Shown here one piece after another: positions 1 to 6,892 of a stretch of DNA of 64,000 nucleotides (the first letter of the stretch is position 1; the number at the start of each line of letters is the position of its first letter). The position numbers were made by a program, and so were the translations under genes. Source of the DNA: Proteiniclasticum ruminis DSM 24773 (lineage in GTDB: Bacteria; Bacillota; Clostridia; Clostridiales; Clostridiaceae); NCBI RefSeq assembly GCF_000701905.1, contig NZ_JNKC01000008.1, forward strand, positions 1 through 64,000, written 5' to 3'. Below the pieces are notes generated by a model. It did no database searches. It had not been told where the DNA came from and saw only the letters and a list, made by a program, of their open reading frames with translations.

Positions 1-239
1 AAGAGATAGAAAATATAAATGCTCATGTGGCTTCAAAACACATAGAGATAGAGTTGGTGCAATGAATATCATCAAAGCACCTGTGATAGATGGTAAAAGT
101 CTATCAGCCTAAGATACTAAATGTACTGTCTTAGGAGGGGCAATGGCATGCCCTCAGCTTGGGGTCATACTCGCCTACTGGAAACAGACTGGCGTTTCAT
201 CACCCAAGAATCCCATTGCTTTAGCTGTGGGAGTGTCAA
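1..239 (+). mobile_element. IS605/IS1341-type element, right-hand end only
   Basis: The window opens inside a transposon-type tnpB gene and reaches its right end at about 239. Seen: the last 36 codons of TnpB, about 130 bases of non-coding DNA, then a terminal hairpin (212-231) followed by GAGTGTCAA, a layout typical of IS200/IS605-family right ends. Immediately downstream an SRPBCC-type reading frame begins without its N-terminus, which fits the insertion boundary. The left end and any tnpA lie outside the window, so subtype and activity cannot be judged. Confidence 0.7.
2..112 (+). CDS. tnpB: TnpB, C-terminal fragment (cut by window edge)
   Basis: Only the last 36 residues are present. They carry the second half of the zinc ribbon (CSCG) and the final RuvC block, HRDRVGAMNI, whose aspartate is the third catalytic acid in TnpB nucleases. 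TnpB proteins are RNA-guided DNA endonucleases encoded by IS200/IS605 and IS607 elements. The gene starts left of the window; nothing can be said about its integrity beyond this end. Confidence 0.85.
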   Translation, partial: RDRKYKCSCGFKTHRDRVGAMNIIKAPVIDGKSLSA

Positions 240-240
240 G
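113..240 (+). ncRNA. Candidate omega-RNA 3' part and right-end hairpin
   Basis: TnpB elements make a guide RNA (omega-RNA) from the end of tnpB through the right end. Here the right end ends in a hairpin, CCCATTGC at 212-219 against GCTGTGGG at 224-231 around a TTTA loop, followed by GAGTGTCAA. If the element ends near 239, the natural guide would be the host bases from about 240 on. The RNA is inferred from element architecture, not seen directly. Confidence 0.45.
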
Positions 241-531
241 TATCTTGATGACACACAGGTTGGAAAAACAGGGGAGCATACTGATACGTATCATGGGAGA
301 TTCACGGAACTTAAGCCCTACGAGAAAATTGTGGAAGAGCTCCAGTTTGAAAGTGAGGAAGAGGGCCTTAGAAATAGGATGTCTCTTACATTTTTGCTGG
401 AAGAAATAAAAGAAGGAACGAAGCTGACGGTGATACACGAAGGGCTTCCGGAGTCCATTTCAATGAAAGACAATGAACTGGGCTGGTTGGAAGCACTGGA
501 ACAATTGAGAGTGATTTTGCAATTGGAATAG
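241..531 (+). pseudogene. SRPBCC/AHSA1-type protein, 5'-truncated by IS insertion
   Basis: The frame from about 241 encodes 96 residues resembling the C-terminal two-thirds of an AHSA1-like (SRPBCC) small-ligand-binding protein: a YHGRFTELKPYEKIV strand segment, a block ending GTKLTVIHEGLPES, and the C-terminal helix with ELGWLEALEQL. SRPBCC proteins of this class are normally about 140-150 residues, so roughly the first third is missing. The loss coincides with the right end of the tnpB element. A continuous frame runs back into the IS end but has no ribosome site, so it is scored as a remnant. Function unknown. Confidence 0.7.
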
Positions 532-574
532 GAAACCATCCTTTAAGAGAACTGAATGAAATGAATGATAAGAG

Positions 575-604
575 CAGCTTCTTTTTCAGGAGGCTGTTTT
601 TTTT
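575..604 (+). terminator. Terminator after the SRPBCC remnant
   Basis: An imperfect stem (CAGCTTCT at 575-582 with AGGAGGCTG at 588-596, using G-T pairs) is followed by eight T residues. It separates the remnant from the small-gene cluster that follows. Confidence 0.6.
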
Positions 605-684
605 GATTCACATTTTTTGTCACAGTTAAAACATAATTAGAGTGTATGATAAAGTTACAGAAATAGTGAAAGAGGTGAGATGTA

Positions 685-789
685 TTGATTTCCTGGTGGA
701 AAAGACTTCTTGAAAGAATTGCCGAGTCCAACAAGAAGCAGTATGGTAATAAGAAACTGGATTGCTGTGATCTGAATAAACAGAAATAA
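685..789 (+). CDS. LDCC-motif small protein (putative metal-binding)
   Basis: A 34-residue protein starting at TTG 685, six bases after a GAGGTGAG ribosome site (672-679); the nearby ATG at 680 hits a stop after two codons. It has a basic, tryptophan-containing start (ISWWKRLLERIAESNKK) and the motif KKLDCCDLNK near its end. Short proteins with this LDCC signature are a recognised family in clostridia and are described as putative metal-binding; the role is unknown. The next gene starts 21 bases downstream, suggesting cotranscription with two SHOCT genes. Confidence 0.7.
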   Translation: MISWWKRLLERIAESNKKQYGNKKLDCCDLNKQK

Positions 790-810
790 TGATAAAAGGA
801 GGCCATTCAA

Positions 811-987
811 ATGTTTTTGATACCTGTCTTGCTGCTGGTATTTCTATACCTGCATTATAATGGCCGTGACAGATTAACTCCATCTTCAAAGGGCAATAGT
901 GCTTTAACGAAGCTGAAGGAAAGATATATCCGTGGTGAAATCGACGAGGAAACCTATCTTAGAATGAAAACTGTCATAGAAGACTAA
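811..987 (+). CDS. Small SHOCT-domain membrane protein
   Basis: A 58-residue protein with an AAAGGAGG-like ribosome site at 795-803. It has one N-terminal membrane segment (residues 1-14, FLIPVLLLVFLYL) and a C-terminal SHOCT domain (about residues 30-58) with the typical LKERYIRGEIDEETYLRMK signature. SHOCT is a short C-terminal oligomerisation-type domain of unclear role. It sits between an LDCC protein and a second SHOCT protein in what looks like one transcript. Confidence 0.75.
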   Translation: MFLIPVLLLVFLYLHYNGRDRLTPSSKGNSALTKLKERYIRGEIDEETYLRMKTVIED

Positions 988-1007
988 GTAGAAAGGAGGA
1001 ATGACTT

Positions 1008-1301
1008 ATGATGTTTGGCAGAAGATTCTATGGTTCCGGAAGGTACTTCGATCGGTATTTTGACAGATCCTATTATGGACACCATTTCGGTGATTTTGGT
1101 ATTTGGCATATCCTCATGATGGTAGGGTTTGTATTATTAATTGTTCTTTTAGTGGTACTGATACTGAAGAAATCCAAAGGAAATAACGACCATCCCGTTC
1201 AGGAAGATCATTTAAAGAAGATGCTGGATGAACGGTTTGTCCGAGGAGAGATTACCGAAGAAGAATATCAGCAGAAACTTCGTGTTCTCAATCTGAAGTA
1301 A
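1008..1301 (+). CDS. SHOCT-domain membrane protein
   Basis: A 97-residue protein preceded by AAAGGAGG (992-999). The first ~30 residues are rich in Tyr, Phe, Arg and Gly; residues ~33-54 form one membrane helix (ILMMVGFVLLIVLLVVLIL); residues ~68-97 form a SHOCT domain (LKKMLDERFVRGEITEEEY). It is 20 bases behind the previous SHOCT gene, and a strong terminator follows, so the three small genes probably form one operon. A role in envelope stress or metal handling would be a guess. Confidence 0.75.
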   Translation: MMFGRRFYGSGRYFDRYFDRSYYGHHFGDFGIWHILMMVGFVLLIVLLVVLILKKSKGNNDHPVQEDHLKKMLDERFVRGEITEEEYQQKLRVLNLK

Positions 1302-1371
1302 AGGATCAAACTATAGACAAAATCTTGATATAACACCCCTGTCTCAATTAAATCTATAGTTCTGACCGTAA

Positions 1372-1402
1372 GCCTTATGTGGATGCACATAAGGCTTTTT
1401 TT
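1372..1402 (+). terminator. Strong terminator of the SHOCT operon
   Basis: A perfect 10-bp stem, GCCTTATGTG (1372-1381) and CACATAAGGC (1386-1395), with a GATG loop and seven T residues. Confidence 0.9.
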
Positions 1403-1498
1403 GATGCAATCTTTTTTTCTGAGGGGGTCAACATTCAACGTCAATCAGTTCAGATACAGGTATCAGCAGTAATTTTTGTCTTGAATTCATTGTGATTA

Positions 1499-1528
1499 TT
1501 GTCCGTAATTATGGACACAAAACATACT
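1499..1528 (+). promoter_or_regulatory. Candidate promoter with inverted repeat
   Basis: TTGTCC (1499-1504) and CATACT (1523-1528) are 18 bases apart and could serve as -35 and -10. The spacer contains the second arm of a TGTCC...GGACA inverted repeat (1500-1504, 1513-1517). It would produce a leader of about 300 bases before the deacetylase gene. Confidence 0.35.
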
Positions 1529-1833
1529 ATACTTGACTCATAAGCCCCTGGGAGAGAGAAGGCTCATATATAGTAGAAGATGTTACCACTTCTTCGTAAA
1601 GCTGTTATGAGGATTCTTGAACCATGGGGCCCTATTGAGTATAGAGAGCTAAGCTTAATTTACTCATCACGCAATAGGGCCTCTTCCATTGAGGAAGAGG
1701 TCTCCTATTTGTCCACATATTTGTTACTACTTCGTCTTTCTTCTGTTACTCCTTTGACAAGTAAATTCGTTCACCAGTGCTACAATAGAATCGACAAAAA
1801 GGACCTTCATCAATAAAAGAAGGAGGCGCAACC
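1529..1833 (+). other. Structured untranslated leader before the deacetylase gene
   Basis: This stretch shows no convincing gene. It has two perfect hairpins: GGCCCTATTG (1628-1637) with CAATAGGGCC (1672-1681), and CCTCTTCC (1680-1687) with GGAAGAGG (1693-1700). The 3' arm of the first overlaps the 5' arm of the second by two bases, and the CAATAGG arm could instead pair with CCTATTTG (1704-1711), so alternative folds exist. It does not match a riboswitch class I recognise. A TACAAT box with an upstream TG at about 1782 may be a second, closer promoter, and AGAAGGAGG is the ribosome site for the gene at 1834. Confidence 0.45.
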
Positions 1834-2694
1834 ATGAAAACAAGAAGGTTCATCCCAAAGGTTGTGGTCTCTGCGTTTTGTTTGGTTTTGCTTTTGGTTT
1901 TTTCTGGAGTTTCTTTGAAGGAAATACATCATATACTCACGGAGAATATCGCAGCAACAGCGGAAGCGACTGAAGTTAAAGTGACAACAGCGAATTTGAA
2001 TCTTCGTACAGGTCCCAGCACAAGCTATCAGGTAATCCTTGTCATACCTAAAGGTGCTCAGGTGGAAGTCACGGGGTACAGTGGAAACTGGGCGAAGGTA
2101 ACCTATAATGGAAAGACGGGTTATGCATCCAATGCCTATCTGAAACCTGCAGCAGTGGAAATGTACTATACCACTGCAAGTCTAAACTTAAGATCTGGTC
2201 CGGGTACCAGCTATAAGGTGCTCCTTGTGATGCCCAAAGGTGCAGGTGTTGAAGTGCTGATGAAAAATGGGGACTGGTATCAGGTTAGATATAAAGGCAC
2301 TACGGGCTACGCCAGCAGAAAGTATCTGACTGCAGAAAAGCCTAGCACAGTTGGAACGGTCCTTTATACCACTGATGAACTGAATCTGAGAAAAGGACCA
2401 GGGGTCTCTTATGCAATCGTTGCAGTCATGCCAAAAGGATCTGAGGTAACGGTTCTCAGCACATCAGAAGCATGGCCAAAAGTACGCTATAAAACATATG
2501 AAGGCTACTGCAGTCCCAAATACTTGTCGGCGACGAAACCTATGGCTCTAGCACCTGTCCTTCATAAAGGCGATAAAACAAGCAGTGTGAAGCAGATTGC
2601 GCTCACCTTTGATGATTCACGCTCTGCAGCGAATATCAGGTCCATTTTGAAGGCTCTCGACGCCTATGGGGCAAAAGCTACCTTTTTCCGTTGC
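1834..2694 (+). pseudogene. SH3b-repeat polysaccharide deacetylase, 5' part of interrupted gene
   Basis: Encodes an N-terminal signal/membrane segment (residues ~10-30), three bacterial SH3 repeats (about 48-105, 111-168 and 177-235, each with an LNLR.GPG/S.SY signature) and the first strand of a NodB-type deacetylase domain with the TFDDS metal motif (~257-261). After KATFF (residue ~285) the family sequence stops and reading runs into IS607-type DNA, ending at an unrelated stop at 2778. The rest of the domain resumes at 4319. Secreted SH3b deacetylases of this kind remove acetyl groups from cell-wall glycans; the split gene is probably inactive. Confidence 0.88.
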
Positions 2695-2841
2695 CAAAAC
2701 ATTATAGAACTCTATAGTTTTGTTTCATTCCCCATTCATCGTGTCCGATTTTGCCTAGGCTACTTTCGTTTGATATAACACTCCAAGGGCGTAAATTCCC
2801 ATACAACGCATGGTACATATTAACAGCTATCTTTCAGGAGA
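2695..2841 (-). ncRNA. Candidate omega-RNA region of the IS607-type element
   Basis: The 147 bases between the tnpB stop and the element boundary are non-coding and occupy the place from which IS607 TnpB guide RNAs are made. The guide segment would then be the adjoining deacetylase bases, read on the minus strand from about 2694 downwards. Inferred from family architecture only. Confidence 0.4.
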
Positions 2842-3960
2842 TTAGGCCGCTAATCTATATCGAGAGAGATTTATGCTGGCGTTATAATCCCTGTCTATAA
2901 CACAATCACATTCCTCGCAGATATAAGTCCTTTCTGATAGTGACAATCTTGTTTTTACATGCCCACACTCACTACAGGTCTTGGATGATGGATACCAGGT
3001 GTCAACCTCTACAAATTCTATCCCATTAAACTCACACTTATACTTCATCTGCCTTCTGAACTCGTATAAGCCTTGCTTCCCAATAGCCTTTGCTAAGTGT
3101 CTATTACTCATCATACCTCTAATATTAAGAGTCTCCATAACAACTCGAGATGGTTTGGTTTTCACGATCTCACTTGTCGTCTGGTGCAAATAGTTACTTC
3201 TTATATTACTAATTTCCCTATGAAGCAGCTTAATCTGCTTCTCCAGTTTCACTATGTTACTGGTTTTTACGAACTTTCCTCCGATCTTATTCATCTCATA
3301 TTTCCTGGACACCTGACGCTGTAACCTGCGTAGCTTCTTCTCCTTCTTCCTCATCTCTTTACTTTTGTTTATATTCTTATATACTTTTCCATTAGAACAT
3401 ACTGCCAGGTCTTTAATCCCAACATCAATACCTAAGCTCTCACCAGTCAATTCTAACTCAGGCTTTTCCATTTCTACCCCATAGACTACGTATTTCCCAT
3501 CATAGGAAACTCTGGGGTTTCTGTACTTCTTCCCCAATGGAATCTGATTTATCTTTATACTTACCCAACCAACCTTCTCTAATAATACACTGCTCTCCTT
3601 GAATTTAATTTTCATATTGTCATTATAAAATGAAGGCTTTGACCTTTTTCTACTCTTAAACTTCGGTTTTTCAGATACCTTCTTAAAGTACCTCTTGTAA
3701 GCATCACAGGCATCTTTTACAGCCTGCTTTGCTACATTGTTTGAAACCTCACTTAACCACCTGTACTCATCTTCCTTCTTCATCAGAGTAATCTCTTTCC
3801 TCAATTCATTGTCAGACATGAATTTATTTCCATTGTTATAGTTTTCTTCTTGTCTCGCTAGAGTCCAATTATACACAAACCTAGCAGTGCCAGCAGATCT
3901 CCATAAGGCCTTCTCCTGCTCTTCACTAGGAAATAGCCTCACTTTCCTCCCCAGTATCAT
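2842..3960 (-). CDS. tnpB: TnpB RNA-guided nuclease (IS607-type)
   Basis: A complete 372-residue TnpB. RuvC motifs are intact: Asp179 in GIDVGIKDLAV, Glu276 in VMETLNIRG and Asp358 in VIDRDYNAS. The zinc ribbon uses Cys329, Cys332, Cys348 and Cys351 (CSECG and CEEC). The N-terminal OrfB helix-turn-helix region is present. Its start overlaps the tnpA stop (ATGA). TnpB is the RNA-guided endonuclease ancestor of Cas12 and helps such elements persist at their insertion site. Here it may still be functional although its partner recombinase is broken. Confidence 0.92.
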   Translation of the reverse strand: MILGRKVRLFPSEEQEKALWRSAGTARFVYNWTLARQEENYNNGNKFMSDNELRKEITLMKKEDEYRWLSEVSNNVAKQAVKDACDAYKRYFKKVSEKPKFKSRKRSKPSFYNDNMKIKFKESSVLLEKVGWVSIKINQIPLGKKYRNPRVSYDGKYVVYGVEMEKPELELTGESLGIDVGIKDLAVCSNGKVYKNINKSKEMRKKEKKLRRLQRQVSRKYEMNKIGGKFVKTSNIVKLEKQIKLLHREISNIRSNYLHQTTSEIVKTKPSRVVMETLNIRGMMSNRHLAKAIGKQGLYEFRRQMKYKCEFNGIEFVEVDTWYPSSKTCSECGHVKTRLSLSERTYICEECDCVIDRDYNASINLSRYRLAA

Positions 3961-4211
3961 TCTTTAACAACTCCTTCATCATCTTCTTTTTGCTTAGATG
4001 AACTCACCCTGTAGTATCCTATTATCCTTCTATTTTTAACTTTAATACCGCTTATGCTTAAAAAATGATTTAGCTGTTCCTGAAAATAGTATCTGTACCC
4101 AGTTGGAGCTATATGGTGTGGTTTAAACAAGTCTTTTTTACCCCATTCTCTTAATGTTTGAGCATTTTTACCTATGAGCTCTGCAAATTCACCAATCGTA
4201 TACTACTTCAT
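3957..4211 (-). pseudogene. tnpA: TnpA serine recombinase, nonsense mutation and internal deletion
   Basis: A good ribosome site precedes ATG AAG TAG, so the third codon is a stop. The frame then reads as an IS607 TnpA: a MerR-like helix-turn-helix (YTIGEFAELIGKNAQTLREW, then TGYRYY) and the recombinase start IIGYYRVSSSKQK with the nucleophilic serine region. After KQK the sequence jumps to the family's C-terminal tail (EDDEGVVKE), so nearly the whole catalytic and dimerisation region is deleted. The remnant is 85 codons against about 200 in intact members and ends overlapping tnpB. Confidence 0.85.
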
Positions 4212-4318
4212 ATAATCACCTTTCTTCTAGCATAACTTAAACATTGAAGTAATTAAATATATTAAATAGATTTATAGAAACTCTTGTAATGTTATAGTCA
4301 CTGTTATTCTGCCCCAAT

Positions 4319-4792
4319 GGTGATTTTGTGAAGAATAATCCGGGGATCATTTCAGAGATCGCAGCCAAAGGTCATGAGATTGAAAGCCATGGATACAGCC
4401 ATAAGAGCCTTACAGGTCTTTCGGACAGTGAAGTGAGAAATGAGATCAGACTGGCAAAAAATGCCCTCTATTCGGCCATCGGCAAAACCTCCACACTGTT
4501 AAGGCCACCCAATGGAAGGTATGATGAAAGGATCCAGAGACTGGCAGCAGAGGAAGGCATGAGATATCTGATCCTGTGGTCTGTGGATACCAGCGACTGG
4601 GCTACCACCAGGTATGGCGTAACCATCACCACCCAGTATGTCATTGATGAAGCGGTAACAAAAGCAACTCAAAGTGGCATCATTCTGATGCACATGCATT
4701 CTTCTAAGACCATGGAAGGACTGCCCACGATCCTGAAACGTCTGAAAGATGCCGGATACAGTTTTGTGAGAATTTCGGATATGGTTCAGTGA
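4319..4792 (+). pseudogene. Polysaccharide deacetylase, 3' part of interrupted gene
   Basis: Starting at GDFVKNNPG this 157-residue stretch holds the remaining NodB motifs: ESHGYSHKSL (metal-binding His pair), RPPNGRYD, the DTSDW tryptophan motif and IILMHMHS. It continues the protein begun at 1834 with the correct spacing across the element. A GTG at 4328 is in frame but has no ribosome site, so independent translation is unlikely. All catalytic motifs remain intact, suggesting that the insertion is fairly recent. A terminator follows. Confidence 0.88.
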
Positions 4793-4805
4793 TGTGACGA
4801 TAGTA

Positions 4806-4840
4806 GCCCCTCTGCTCAAAAAAGCAGAGAGGCTTTTTTT
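4806..4840 (+). terminator. Terminator of the deacetylase gene
   Basis: A 10-bp stem with one mismatch (4806-4815 with 4824-4833, core CTCTGC/GCAGAG) followed by seven T residues. It works for the plus strand only. Confidence 0.85.
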
Positions 4841-5231
4841 ATTCCCCTGTGACTTCTACTTTCATCCGATCCGGATCTTCGAAAAATACCGCGTAATAAT
4901 CGGGTCCACCTGCATAGGGGTGCTTTTCCTCATAGAGGATTTTCACGCCCTTCTCCTTCAGTTTCAGCGTGAGACTGTCAACAAAGTCTTTGCTTCCCCC
5001 ATGAAAAGCCAGGTGATTGAGGCCTGCTCTGCATCTATGGTAAGGGATGTCCAAAAATCTTTCTTCTGTCTGTACAAATACCAGGTAGGTATGTCCCAGG
5101 AGATAGCTGATGCCTTGAGGCCAGACTTGATATTCTTCATAGCCTAGTTCCTGCAGCAGCCACCCCCAGAAAGCCTTGCTTTTTTCGAGATCTTTCACAT
5201 ATAGTTCAATATGATGCAATGCACCCTTCAT
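4839..5231 (-). CDS. VOC (glyoxalase/dioxygenase-fold) family protein
   Basis: A 130-residue single-domain protein. It opens with HHIELYVKDLEKSKAFW, has NHLAFHG in the middle, and ends with FFEDPDRMKVEVTGE. These are the paired beta-alpha-beta-beta-beta modules and metal-site positions (His5/6 region, central His, C-terminal Glu) of the vicinal oxygen chelate fold. Substrate cannot be read from sequence; candidates are glyoxalase-like isomerisation or resistance-type binding. It stands alone, convergent with the deacetylase remnant, and its stop lies in the T-tract of the plus-strand terminator. Confidence 0.85.
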   Translation of the reverse strand: MKGALHHIELYVKDLEKSKAFWGWLLQELGYEEYQVWPQGISYLLGHTYLVFVQTEERFLDIPYHRCRAGLNHLAFHGGSKDFVDSLTLKLKEKGVKILYEEKHPYAGGPDYYAVFFEDPDRMKVEVTGE

Positions 5232-5394
5232 ATTTCATCACCCTTTCTCATGGTGTTTAGTTACTTCTTTCTAGTATAAAGGATTTTAGCACATACATCC
5301 TGCATCTGTGATAATTCTTCTAGTGGAAGCTGTATATTTTCTAAGTAAGAGAGGTGGTATACTGAAAACAATGAGAATGAAAGGTGTGGTGAGG

Positions 5395-5934
5395 ATGGAG
5401 CTGAGAACAGATAGACTGATCCTGAAGAAGCTCGATCGGCGGGATGCAGAGGAGCTGTATAGGTATCGCTCAAAAGAGGAGGTGCTGAAATTCCAGAGCT
5501 TTCACCCTAGGAGCCTTCAGCATGTGGGAGATTTTTTTCAGGATCTTGCAGAGATGCCTGATGTGGAGGATACTTGGTTTCAGCTCGGCATCCATCTGAA
5601 AGAAGAGAAGAAGCTCATTGGAGATCTTGGGCTTCATTTTCTGCCAGATGGCTGTCAGGTGGAAATCGGGTATAGCTTGGACCCTTGTTATCAGGGGAAG
5701 GGATATGCGACAGAAGCTATAAAAGAGATTCTGAAGTACCTTTTTGAGAAGCTTCAGAAGCATCGCGTCACAGCCTCCGTAGACCCACTGAATGAGAATT
5801 CTATCAGGCTTCTGGAAAGACTGGGATTTCGGAGAGAAGCACATTTCATCAAAGGACTTTTCTATGAGGGAGCATGGGTGGATGATGTGATCTATGCTAT
5901 GCTGCGGGAAGAGTGGGTAGAGAGGAATCAGTAG
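5395..5934 (+). CDS. RimJ/RimL-type GNAT N-acetyltransferase
   Basis: A 179-residue acetyltransferase starting MELRTDRLILKKL, eight bases after AAGGTG. The acetyl-CoA motif is visible as IGYSLDPCYQGKGYATEAI (V/I-x-x-x-x-QGKGYA), followed by NENSIRLLERLGFRREA, the second GNAT signature of the RimJ/RimL branch. Upstream in-frame ATGs at 5371 and 5308 would add residues not shared by the family. Substrate (ribosomal protein N-terminus or small amine) unknown. Confidence 0.85.
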   Translation: MELRTDRLILKKLDRRDAEELYRYRSKEEVLKFQSFHPRSLQHVGDFFQDLAEMPDVEDTWFQLGIHLKEEKKLIGDLGLHFLPDGCQVEIGYSLDPCYQGKGYATEAIKEILKYLFEKLQKHRVTASVDPLNENSIRLLERLGFRREAHFIKGLFYEGAWVDDVIYAMLREEWVERNQ

Positions 5935-6003
5935 AAAAAAAGAATATTTCATCGTATTATGTTAAAATGCTAACATAATCATTGAAATGGAGCGGATAGC
6001 ATC

Positions 6004-6816
6004 ATGAATTACACAATCAAGAAGTTTGCCAGTATGCAGGGTCTAACCGTAGATACGCTGCGTCAGTATGAGAAAAAGGGGATTATACAGCCTTTTCAGG
6101 ATGAGGAAAATGGATACCGGTATTATTCGGATATGGACGTTCGCATTGTATCTACCTCCAGATGGTATTCCAGTCTTGGATTTACCTTGAGTCAGGTGGC
6201 GGAGATTATGAAGACGCTGTCTAATGAATCTCTACAGTCCGCTTTTTCAGAGAAAATCCTGGAGCAAAAGAGGCAGATCGTGTATGAGGAGGAAAAACTC
6301 AAGGAGCTGATAAGATTTCAAAGATACTATAATCTTATTGAAAGAGGCGAACCATTCTATGAAGAAGTGGCTCTTCCGGAGCTTCTCTACCTTCCTCATT
6401 CTATGAAAGACCAGCTCATGCAGGATGAAGATATTCTCCCTTATGTCAGGGCGTGGATGGAGCTTTTGCCTGTGACGTTCTATACCAGATGGGTACCCAA
6501 AGCATCCATCGAAAAGAGAGAGCCCTTTCACTACTATATGGCTCTTTGCATTTCAAAGGAAAATCTAGCTCTGTGGCCAGTACCCCTTCCATCATGCGTG
6601 AGAACTTCACCTGAAAGAAAATGTATCCATACCATCCTTAGAAAAAAACATGAGGAAGTACTCTCTGGAAAACATCTGGATCAGGGGCTGCTGTATTTGG
6701 AGAAGAATGGCTATCGTCTATCTGGTGATGTCATGACCATGTACATTTCAAGCAGAATAGAACAAGGACAGAAAGTGAACTATCACTACGCATATTTTCC
6801 TGTGGAAACCGAATAA
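6004..6816 (+). CDS. MerR family transcriptional regulator
   Basis: A 270-residue regulator. Residues 1-70 are a MerR winged helix-turn-helix (YTIKKFASMQGLTVDTLRQY, then NGYRYYSDMDV), residues ~75-110 form the dimerising coiled coil (EKILEQKRQIVYEEEKLKEL), and the C-terminal ~150 residues resemble an effector-binding (GyrI-like/BltR-type) domain. No metal-binding cysteine pattern is seen, so a small organic effector is more likely. A textbook MerR operator with a 19-bp promoter spacer lies just after the gene, in front of the flavoprotein gene, the probable target. Confidence 0.85.
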   Translation: MNYTIKKFASMQGLTVDTLRQYEKKGIIQPFQDEENGYRYYSDMDVRIVSTSRWYSSLGFTLSQVAEIMKTLSNESLQSAFSEKILEQKRQIVYEEEKLKELIRFQRYYNLIERGEPFYEEVALPELLYLPHSMKDQLMQDEDILPYVRAWMELLPVTFYTRWVPKASIEKREPFHYYMALCISKENLALWPVPLPSCVRTSPERKCIHTILRKKHEEVLSGKHLDQGLLYLEKNGYRLSGDVMTMYISSRIEQGQKVNYHYAYFPVETE

Positions 6817-6823
6817 TATTCCC

Positions 6824-6854
6824 TTGACCTTGGTGCTGCACCAGGGTTTATATT
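6824..6854 (+). promoter_or_regulatory. MerR-type promoter/operator of the flavoprotein gene
   Basis: TTGACC (6824-6829) and TATATT (6849-6854) are separated by 19 bases, the stretched spacing typical of MerR-activated promoters. The spacer is covered by a near-perfect dyad: CCTTGGTGC and GCACCAGGG centred at about 6837. This places a MerR dimer between the promoter boxes, and the adjacent regulator at 6004 is the natural candidate. Confidence 0.8.
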
Positions 6855-6855
6855 T

Positions 6856-6875
6856 AGTTTGATAAATATCAAACT
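6856..6875 (+). promoter_or_regulatory. Perfect 9-bp inverted repeat in early transcript
   Basis: AGTTTGATA and TATCAAACT flank AA directly after the -10 box. It is where a second repressor could bind, or it could form a hairpin at the RNA 5' end. No T-tract follows, so it is not a terminator. Confidence 0.45.
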
Positions 6876-6892
6876 TGAAAGGGGAAAAGGAA

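Larger units (their letters stand above)
2695..4318 (-). mobile_element. IS607-type element inserted in the deacetylase gene
   Basis: About 1.62 kb of foreign DNA lies between the two halves of the deacetylase. It carries, on the minus strand, a tnpA remnant (MerR-like helix-turn-helix plus the start of a serine recombinase) overlapping tnpB by ATGA, the standard IS607 order. Removing 1624 bases restores the deacetylase frame with the usual residue spacing (FF, two residues, GDFV), so the boundaries given are accurate to a few bases. No clear terminal inverted repeats or target duplication are seen, as expected for this family. Autonomous movement is unlikely because tnpA is defective. Confidence 0.85.

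Noticed and set aside
1580-1816. A 78-codon frame upstream of the deacetylase gene
   Set aside because: No ribosome site, and it runs through two perfect hairpins; the sequence is better explained as a structured leader.
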